Below, in pieces: positions 57,685 through 64,000 of a stretch of DNA of 64,000 bases. Source of the DNA: Cercis canadensis. Its lineage: Eukaryota > Streptophyta > Magnoliopsida > Fabales > Fabaceae. The stretch lies in contig QAOA01002082.1 in the NCBI GenBank assembly GCA_003255065.1, forward strand, positions 479,529 through 543,528. The letters are read 5' to 3'. The stretch's first letter is position 1. Each line of letters starts with the position of its first letter. Below the pieces are notes generated by a model. The model saw only the letters and a list, made by a program, of their open reading frames with translations, searched no databases and was not told where the DNA came from. Both the position numbers and the translations under genes were made by a program.

Positions 57685-59276
57685 TTATTTATGAAGGTAA
57701 TCTGCTTCTGAGGTGCCAGTTTAGTGTGAATACATTTTTATGTAGATAGATAATCTTTATTTTCTTAGTGATTGCTAAATAATGTTGGGTGCAACACATG
57801 TCCATCTTAGTTATCCAGAAATAGCGATACCTTGACTACTTCAAATTAATCTGTTGGCAGGTGTTACACTATACGGTGGACCAAGAGCCAGTGCCTTGTT
57901 GAATATTGCTGGAACAAGCTCTTTCCATCATGAATATAGCTCACTGGCTTGCACAGTTGAAATTGTAGATGACGTAACTGCTGCCATTGATCACATACAT
58001 CAACATGGAAGGCACGTTGAATCATCTACATCCATCTTCATTTTCATTCTCTATATTGCATACATTATTATGGCTCAATGTCTCTCTTTGTTCCTTTCCT
58101 GTTTCTGCAGTGGTCATACTGAATGCATTGTTACAGAAGATGCTGAAGTTGCTAAAATTTTCCTAAGTCAAATTGATAGGTAAGTCAAGATAACTTTCCC
58201 ATGCAAACAGATACTAATGACTAATGTAAAACGATGACATTGAGTATAACATAGATATTAAAACTTCAGAACCTTCAACCTCTTCAACTTTTAAAGTTTT
58301 GATCCATTATTTTAAGTATAGGTATAACATAGGTATCAAAACATCCAATTCTTTTATATGATATTTTTTCTTTGCTAAAACTTCAGTTACCCCATCAAGT
58401 TGATGTGTTATTTTTTGGCATTTGGATTCACCTACTATCATTCTTGTTGACTCTTTTGCAGTTTACTTTATGAATTTAGCATAAAAATCATACATATGAT
58501 GTAAACAAATTTAGAAGACATTATCTGCAATAATCAAATAGTCATGTGTAGTTGGACTTTGTTGTGGAGAACTATAAAAGATAGGCCTGAAAATGCTTCC
58601 ACAAGGGACTGGGGGAAAGAGTATTGCTTTCTGTAATGCTTAGACAATAGAATTACTACTTCTATTTTTCTTTCCTGCTGAATTTCTTTTTTAGATTCCA
58701 ATGGCTTGTCTCAAACTATCTTATACTGGGAAGACACCTACTAACTGTCATTGCACATGATTCCTTAATCTGTTTCTACTCTTAACTTCTTTTGACATTC
58801 TTCTTAAATTTCTTCCTAACTTGGTAATGCTAATATTGCAATATGCATTTTTGCTATGCACACATAAACAGTGCTGCTGTATTCCACAATGCAAGTACAC
58901 GATTTTGTGATGGAGCACGCTTTGGGCTTGGTGCAGAGGTAATACATCCTTCCAGAAAGCCTATTGTTGTCGTTAAGAGCATGCTAGTTTTACTTTCTCA
59001 ATCTGTTGTTTTCTCTATCAATGGTTTAACAGGTTGGAATAAGTACAAGCAGAATTCATGCCCGAGGCCCTGTTGGAGTTGAGGGTTTGTTAACAACAAG
59101 ATGGTATTGGGTTCTGCAAAATATTTCACAATGTATTTTTGTTTGGTATTATGCTTAAATGAAGCTAGATTCTAAATTGGGCAATATAATGCAGGATATT
59201 GAGAGGGAGTGGACAAGTGGTAGATGGTGATCGAGGTGTTACTTACACTCACAAGGAGCTGCCTCTACTGGCATAA
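51357..59276 (+). CDS. P5CS: delta-1-pyrroline-5-carboxylate synthase (20 exons)
   Basis: Bifunctional enzyme of proline synthesis: ATP-dependent glutamate 5-kinase then NADPH-dependent glutamate-5-semialdehyde dehydrogenase. Exons: 51357-51416, 52220-52291, 52409-52512, 52870-52972, 53116-53277, 54013-54290, 55085-55235, 55403-55567, 55702-55779, 56089-56178, 56375-56461, 56601-56687, 56761-56857, 56933-57036, 57123-57198, 57861-58011, 58111-58179, 58872-58938, 59033-59103, 59195-59276. The spliced frame is 717 residues, the family length. Kinase domain: [65 protein letters not shown]. Dehydrogenase domain: [51 protein letters not shown] (catalytic Cys), [20 protein letters not shown]. The introns after 55567 and 58011 have GC donors. 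An in-frame ATG at 51132 could extend the N-terminus. Confidence 0.95.
55216..55283 (+). repeat. 34-bp tandem duplication across the exon 7 donor
   Basis: ATTGTTCTAGACGACTTAAG|GTAACATATCTATT occurs twice in a row, so the splice donor is doubled. Use of the first donor keeps the frame; the second adds 34 bases and breaks it. Confidence 0.9.
57626..57680. repeat. (AC)n(AT)n microsatellite in P5CS intron 15
   Basis: ACACACAC followed by a long run of AT dinucleotides. Confidence 0.95.
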
Positions 59277-62200
59277 TAATGATGCTATGGATTATTACTT
59301 TATGGATTATTACTTCAAGCTACTATGGATGATGATAGCTTCTCACCTCATCACACCAGCAGCTTTTTTCTGTTCTATTTTAATATACAGAAGCTGCTGT
59401 GATGCTGGCATTGTATAATTACTAAAGTTTGCCCCTTTCCATTTTTTCTTTTCTTACCTGGAGCATGCTCATGGGGGAGAAAATAATCCTAGGATCTTAT
59501 CGGCACTTTATTGTTATTTCATATAAAGTACTGCCCTAGATTGTAAAACAGTGATGCAATAGCAAATGGAAACATAATGACACAGGTTATCTGAAGTAGT
59601 ATATGCTATGAAGTTGGATTCTTATCTTCTTGTAGAGAATCTAATTTCTATTCTCTAACCCATGAAATTTGATTTGGAACTCCCACTTCACATGGCAGTG
59701 TTTTAAGTCCTTATGTTAAAAGTGGGTGAAGATTTTTGTTTTTTTTTTCACAGAATTATACTTTAGTTTTGTTAATCACTGTCTGCAGTTCCCTTTTCTT
59801 CTTTCAATATCTTTTTTTCTTTAGCAGATGTGAAGGTGGTAAAACTAAGCTCCAGAGCAAAATGGAAAGACTCAATGACATGGGGAGGGAAATAGAAAAT
59901 TGGAATGCGGGATTTGGCCTTTCCTGAGAAATAGAAGAACTTGATGCCTGGAGAGGCTGACGCTATCTGATACTACTAAATCCTATATAATAATTTTGAC
60001 TAAATACGAAGTAATTTGCCACAATAAAATTGAACTAACCAACAAGACTTCAAATTGGAGAAAATATATATTCATTTGAATAGCTATTCNAAAATTGGAA
60101 TGTGGGATTTGGCCTTTCCTGAGAAATATAAGAACTTGATGCCTGGAGAGGCTGACGCTATCTGATACTACTAAATCCTATATAATAATTTTGACTAAAT
60201 ACGAAGTAATTTGCCACAATAAAATTGAACTAACCAACAAGACTTCAAATTGGAGAAAATATATATTCATTTGAATAGCTATTCTTAAACACATAAAAAG
60301 GATGCAGTGAATGAGGAATAAGTTGCACGTTGTGAAGAGAACATATGATCTGATGTGGACCCGAGCTAGCAGTGAAGGAAGGGTAGTTGGTTTGTTTTTT
60401 CAGAAATTTGATACTCATGGAGCATTTTGAGCTCCAAGATAAATTTGGGAAAAGGGTAATGCACATTAGCTATCTTACAACAGTTTATGTGACACTATTT
60501 GAGACATATAAAAAAAAGTTTAAATGAGTTTCGTTAGATTCAAATTATGCCAATTATGTTGATGTGATACAATGCGAGTCTAAGTAGTCAGTCAGATAAC
60601 ATTTCTGATTTCACTTTGACTTGCTGTATGGAGATCCTCTCAGTGTTGAACTGAAATTTCTCACCTACCTTCTCCAACCTTACCAAGCCTTAAAATGGAT
60701 GATTGGTAGGAAATGACAAAGCTCTAGAAATGTGCTAGATGACACCTATTTACATAACATTCAAGTATAGAAGCCACCACTTTAGTAATGACTATTTTTG
60801 GAAGGAGAATGCATCTCTCAGTCGTTACCAAACAGTAACTATGGTGTAGAAAGAGACTAGCAGCTAGCAGCTATCCTATATGTCAGTTGCATTGCATTTA
60901 TGTATGGAGTGCACATATTTGGCTTCAAATCTTAGCTGTGTCTTGAGAAGTTGAGGTGTGCTTGAATTTTTATTTTGTATCACTACATGTCTGAATATTT
61001 TGACGAAGTTTGCAAACTGCCAAACATGTAGATAGTAGAACCCAGAGAAGTTTATCTAGCATTAGTCCAAGGAATTTTGTTGATAGTTCATTGGATAGAT
61101 TTCGAGAATATAAAATAGTCAATTATGGAAAAGATGGAGTGTATATTTGAAGATGCCTTGAAGTTGACTGCATCCGACAAGGCCATAGTTCAATGAGAAT
61201 TAACATAGATGGTGGAAACTAATAATGCTGACACAGGGATTGATTTATTCGAAATTAACTTGTTAGCAGTAAGTTAATAACCTAGGAGTGTCGTTCTTCA
61301 TAAGAGAATTATTGTGAAAATGCGGAGAGGTGGATGATAATTTTTAAGAATGAAGGCTGCAAAGGTTGAACTCTTGACTAGTGGATTGTAGAGGCTTGAA
61401 AACCGTGTCAAGAAACCAATTATCTTAAAAGCTCAGGTTATTCTATTAGAATGTCAAATTTTTATTTGAGTGAAATTATGGAGCTTACCAGATAGATACT
61501 TGACAAAATGACCAGAAAAAAAAAGTAAACGATAGGATTTACTAGTGTTTATGTAAAGGTTTATGCTCAAGAGGAGCTTCATATGGAGTTTACTGCTGAG
61601 CAACATGATGGTAGTTTGATGTTATAGCAAAACAACAGTGATTGCCTTCAAAATGTAATAATTTTCTCAGACATTTGGGCATTGCACTAATGCTTGCCCT
61701 TCCCAAGTGAAACAGGTTAGCGTTCTCAAAATCAGTCTGGTAAGGAGTCAAGGATGGTACTTCAAAACTATAATGAAGGGGAAAATTGGTGATCGTTAAA
61801 ACTTGAAACTTGCCCTTCCGGTGAAGCAATTGCAGATATATTTGATATGAACCAATTTCAGAAGTTGAAAGTTTTCTTACTGCTAAGCGAGGAGTGTCAT
61901 CAACAATGAGGATTGGAATTTGCTATGTGCCAAATCTAAAGCAGTAGTCAAATTCAAGCCAAACGCTGCAGTAAATATCAACAATGGTGCAAAGATTCAA
62001 TACATAGGTTTCATCAAAAAATGACTAGGAGAACTGGAGAAGTGTTACAACACATTCTAAGCAATTTAAGGGAGGAACGACACTGTAAAATGTATAACCT
62101 TAACAGTATCTCAAATCATAGTTTAATTGGCTAGGTAAAATTCCTAATAGGACCAGAGGCAGATTATTAAAACAAGCATGTGGAGATAATCCAAATTGTG

Positions 62201-62559
62201 TCTTCTATCATCAATATCTAGAAAGCAGAGATAATTTGTTTCAACTTGCAGTTTTAGCAGAAGAATTTGGAAAATTTTTATAAATGAAACTTACACTAAA
62301 AGGGCCATAAAAACATGGGACAGTGAACTTCCTTGGCTAGTTGATAACATAGCAAAGGAGAGTCTTACCACTCTATTTTGCCTTTGTTCTTACACAGATT
62401 CACATAAAGTTCTTGGAGGCAAGGGGGTGGAGATTGTCATGAGCAAAAGAATATGTAACTACAATGAAAGTATTTCTGCAATTGAAGATAGCCAATTAGA
62501 ATTCAATGTCAAATGACATTCTGAGATTCTTGTTCAGAGCAAGAGAAATTATTCGCGCT
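59277..62559. other. P5CS 3' region and intergenic DNA, no gene seen
   Basis: 59277-59310 has a small repeat (GGATTATTACTT twice). 59895-60089 and 60091-60285 are the same sequence on both sides of an N. 60300-62550 shows only scattered short frames on both strands and nothing recognisable. Confidence 0.65.
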
Positions 62560-64000
62560 TCATATTTCTCCATCCCACAATTCCTCTAGACTTCTATAAG
62601 GACTAAGAGTTTCGTGGACTGCAAAGTCCCCTCGAAGTAACCTTTGCTGCATCACACAAAAGAGAAATGAATAAGGTATTGGAAAGTATTACAGATAGAT
62701 ATTTCCCCAAGAAAGATTAATTTGCAAGTACTAAAGAGTTTCTAACCTGGTGGATTTGAGAGAATTTTGAGAAGAGCTCTGGAGGAATGCACCAATCAAA
62801 TAAGCTAAGGTTTTCCTTGATCCTAGATTCATTTACACTCTTTGGAAGAACACTGTGACCACTTTGGAGTCCCCAGCGTAGAGCCACTTGTGCTGGAGAC
62901 TTGTTAAGTTTTTCAGCAATTTCAATCAACACTGGTTCCTTCAAGATTTCCCCCTTTACCCATGAGCCAGGAGAACCCAAAGGAGAATATGCCTGAAAGA
63001 AAGCATTGTTATTAACAAAATACAAGCACCAGAAACTCAGCCACATGAATAAAGGACAAAAAGATAAGATCATTTAGACTGATACCGTGAGATGAACACC
63101 AGTAGACTTGCACAAATTGTGAAGAGCAGGTTGCTGCCAGACGGGGTGGCATTCGACTTGATTAACTGCAGGTGGAACCTTAGCATATCCAAGCAAGTCT
63201 TGCAGCTTCTTGGTTGAGAAGTTGCTCACCCCAATTGCACGTGCCTGACCTGAGGCAAATAAGCCTTCCATTGCATTCCATGTCTCTGGAAGACATAAGG
63301 GAGCCATGACTTCAGGATCCCAACCTCGTGAACCTGGCTTTGTCCTAAAAGGCCAATGTATCTGTGACAAAATAATATAAATATCAAAACCATCCTATAT
63401 AATTAACAGAAGCTCACTTTAGTTTCAACATAATTTCATAATAACAAGTCTAAAATTATTCTGTGCCTGGTTTAGAATCAAGAACCATACAAGATATAGA
63501 TCAATGTAGTCTAGCTGCAGGTCCTCAAGAGTCTTACTCAGTGCCTTTGACACATCCTCAGGCGCATGGTCACTGGTCCTGTGTACGTAAACATTCAAGG
63601 AAATCATTGCCAATGTGTTACTTGAAAGGATATGTAGCTAACCCAAAATGGGATTCTTGCCTCATTTTGCTTACATAAATCTATATTACGTTCTACAACA
63701 TCTATCGGAAGCTTAAATTCTTTTAATGTTAGGTCAGTTGAAGACAAGAATCTGTCCAAACACTTACCATAGCTTAGATGTGATGAACAATTCACTTCGC
63801 TGTACTATGCCAGTCGAAAACAGTTTTGTCAGTGCCTCTCCTACCTGAATCATATACAAACTTTTAAGAATTAATATAGACAGAGCAAACCAAAACAAAT
63901 GATCTTTCCCACAGTAGTAGCAGAAAAACATGAAAATAAAACATTCACCTCTTTTTCGTTCTGATAGACTCGAGCACAATCTATATGCCTGTAGCCAGCC
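62560..64000 (-). CDS. AKR4C-type NADPH-dependent aldo-keto reductase (5' end outside window)
   Basis: Reduces aldehydes and ketones with NADPH; plant AKR4C members act on reactive carbonyls in cytosol or plastid. Exons on the minus strand: 63949-64000 (partial), 63768-63844, 63491-63578, 63086-63361, 62747-62992, 62560-62646, all GT-AG and in frame. The catalytic tetrad is complete: Asp in [10 protein letters not shown], Tyr in VYQNEKE, Lys in ITSKLW, His in IHWPFR. Others: [33 protein letters not shown], and the cofactor-binding [16 protein letters not shown]. The C-terminus ends LEELWDGEI. Missing are the start and about the first 40 residues, beyond position 64000. The close spacing and orientation to P5CS show no operon-like link. 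Confidence 0.92.

Noticed and set aside
1..64000. CRISPR arrays, bacterial operons, phage or toxin-antitoxin genes
   Set aside because: None seen; introns, LTR elements and plant gene families show this is plant nuclear DNA.

Overview
The window is nuclear DNA of a eudicot plant. Coding DNA is split by short AT-rich introns, with Ty1-copia retrotransposons, MULE-like foldback elements, a tRNA-type SINE and plant-specific genes (plastid-type uracil phosphoribosyltransferase, P5CS, an AKR4C-type aldo-keto reductase, CYP93-like and S-receptor-kinase fragments). The species cannot be fixed from the sequence; the protein sequences look rosid-like. About fourteen single N bases and one 78-base N run mark contig joins, and at several joins the same sequence stands on both sides, so some short duplications are probably assembly artefacts.

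Layout. 1-8472: two decayed copies of one Ty1-copia family on the minus strand. Their 5' LTRs abut a 5'-truncated glycine-rich gene (3838-4089) and a truncated G-type lectin receptor-kinase gene (8473-8903). 9300-34400: a segmentally duplicated accessory region. It carries three architectures of very small, membrane-anchored Gly/His/Cys-rich proteins: type A starts MGCFCF and has His-Gly repeats; types B and C start with one hydrophobic helix. These are mixed with CYP93-like P450 debris (including an inverted repeat), two truncated UPRT pseudogenes and several non-autonomous transposons. 34887-38744: an apparently intact 12-exon UPRT gene, the probable source of the pseudogene copies. 38760-48860: mostly non-coding, with a plant-mobile-domain gene fragment, a decayed UPRT relic, a candidate LTR relic and foldback MITEs.

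48961-59276 holds a complete P5CS gene (proline synthesis; 717-residue product in 20 exons). It has a second possible first exon 2.4 kb upstream, two GC-AG introns and two short, in-frame, stop-free introns that encode hydrophobic stretches. 62560-64000 (minus strand) is the 3' part of an AKR4C-type aldo-keto reductase that runs off the window.

The genes are mostly independent. The most unusual feature is the repeated block, in which small membrane-anchored Gly/His/Cys proteins and UPRT pieces were copied together. Identical chimeric junctions show that at least two units descend from one rearranged ancestor. P5CS and the aldo-keto reductase are both stress-associated families, but nothing here shows that they are linked.
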